A stretch of 6,470 bases of DNA, from the NCBI GenBank assembly GCA_034006965.1, contig JAVERU010000156.1, positions 1 through 6,470 of the forward strand, in the 5' to 3' direction. Each line of letters starts with the position of its first letter. Position 1 is the stretch's first letter. A program made the position numbers and the translations under genes. Source of the stretch: Perlabentimonas sp034006965 (GTDB lineage: Bacteria; Bacteroidota; Bacteroidia; Bacteroidales; Tenuifilaceae). Of this stretch, positions 6,417 to 6,470 are shown piece by piece. Below the pieces are notes generated by a model. The model was not told where the DNA came from. It made no database searches and saw only the letters and a program-made list of their open reading frames with translations.

Positions 6417-6470
6417 GTTATAGATTTTTAAAGCTAATGTTGGCTTGCATTGTGGAAAGTTGATGCAAAC

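Noticed and set aside
6429..6459. Possible receptor promoter on the minus strand, with TAGCTTTA as -7 box and CTTT near 6456-6459 as -33 box.
   Set aside because: Each box deviates from consensus, so I treat it only as a supporting note to the palindrome, not as a feature.
1..6470. Search for a mobile element, defence system, CRISPR array, tRNA or biosynthetic cluster.
   Set aside because: The genes are housekeeping or common envelope functions. I saw no terminal repeats, transposase, recombinase, array-like repeats or toxin-antitoxin pair.

Overview
The window looks like an ordinary chromosomal segment of a Bacteroidota bacterium, most likely Bacteroidales or a relative. Four things suggest this. 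Two promoters match the Bacteroidota -33/-7 pattern (TTTG, about 20 bases, TAnnTTTG). Strong Shine-Dalgarno sites at useful spacing are absent. DUF4199 and DUF2784 proteins of the types common in that phylum are present. The outer-membrane receptor carries an N-terminal carboxypeptidase-regulatory-like domain, as is usual there. Base composition and coding style look even across the window. I see no insertion sequence, tRNA, CRISPR array or phage gene.

Left part (1-783): the window opens inside the 3' half of trkA, the NAD-binding regulatory subunit of a Trk potassium uptake system. Converging on it from the minus strand is the small bacterial signal recognition particle RNA gene (ffs). Its promoter sits back-to-back with the promoter of the next plus-strand unit.

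Transcription unit 751-2383 (plus): a promoter, a four-helix DUF4199 membrane protein, a membrane-anchored family 2 glycosyltransferase of the polyprenyl-phosphate type, and a strong intrinsic terminator. It reads as a complete two-gene operon for building or moving a lipid-linked sugar; the role of DUF4199 in it is inference.

Unit 2518-3762 (plus): a phosphofructokinase whose active site carries the Asp and Lys substitutions typical of pyrophosphate-dependent enzymes, followed by an intrinsic terminator. A small DUF2784 membrane protein begins just past that terminator.

Right part (4151-6416, minus): a 739-residue TonB-dependent outer-membrane receptor resembling the zinc receptor ZnuD. Its stop codon overlaps that of the DUF2784 gene in a shared CTAG. 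A near-perfect 21-bp palindrome lies 26-46 bases upstream of its start and is the best candidate operator in the window.

I found no convincing undescribed multi-gene system. The points most worth following are the palindrome in front of the receptor, the DUF4199-glycosyltransferase pair, the pyrophosphate-type active site of the phosphofructokinase, and the compact back-to-back promoters of ffs and the DUF4199 operon.
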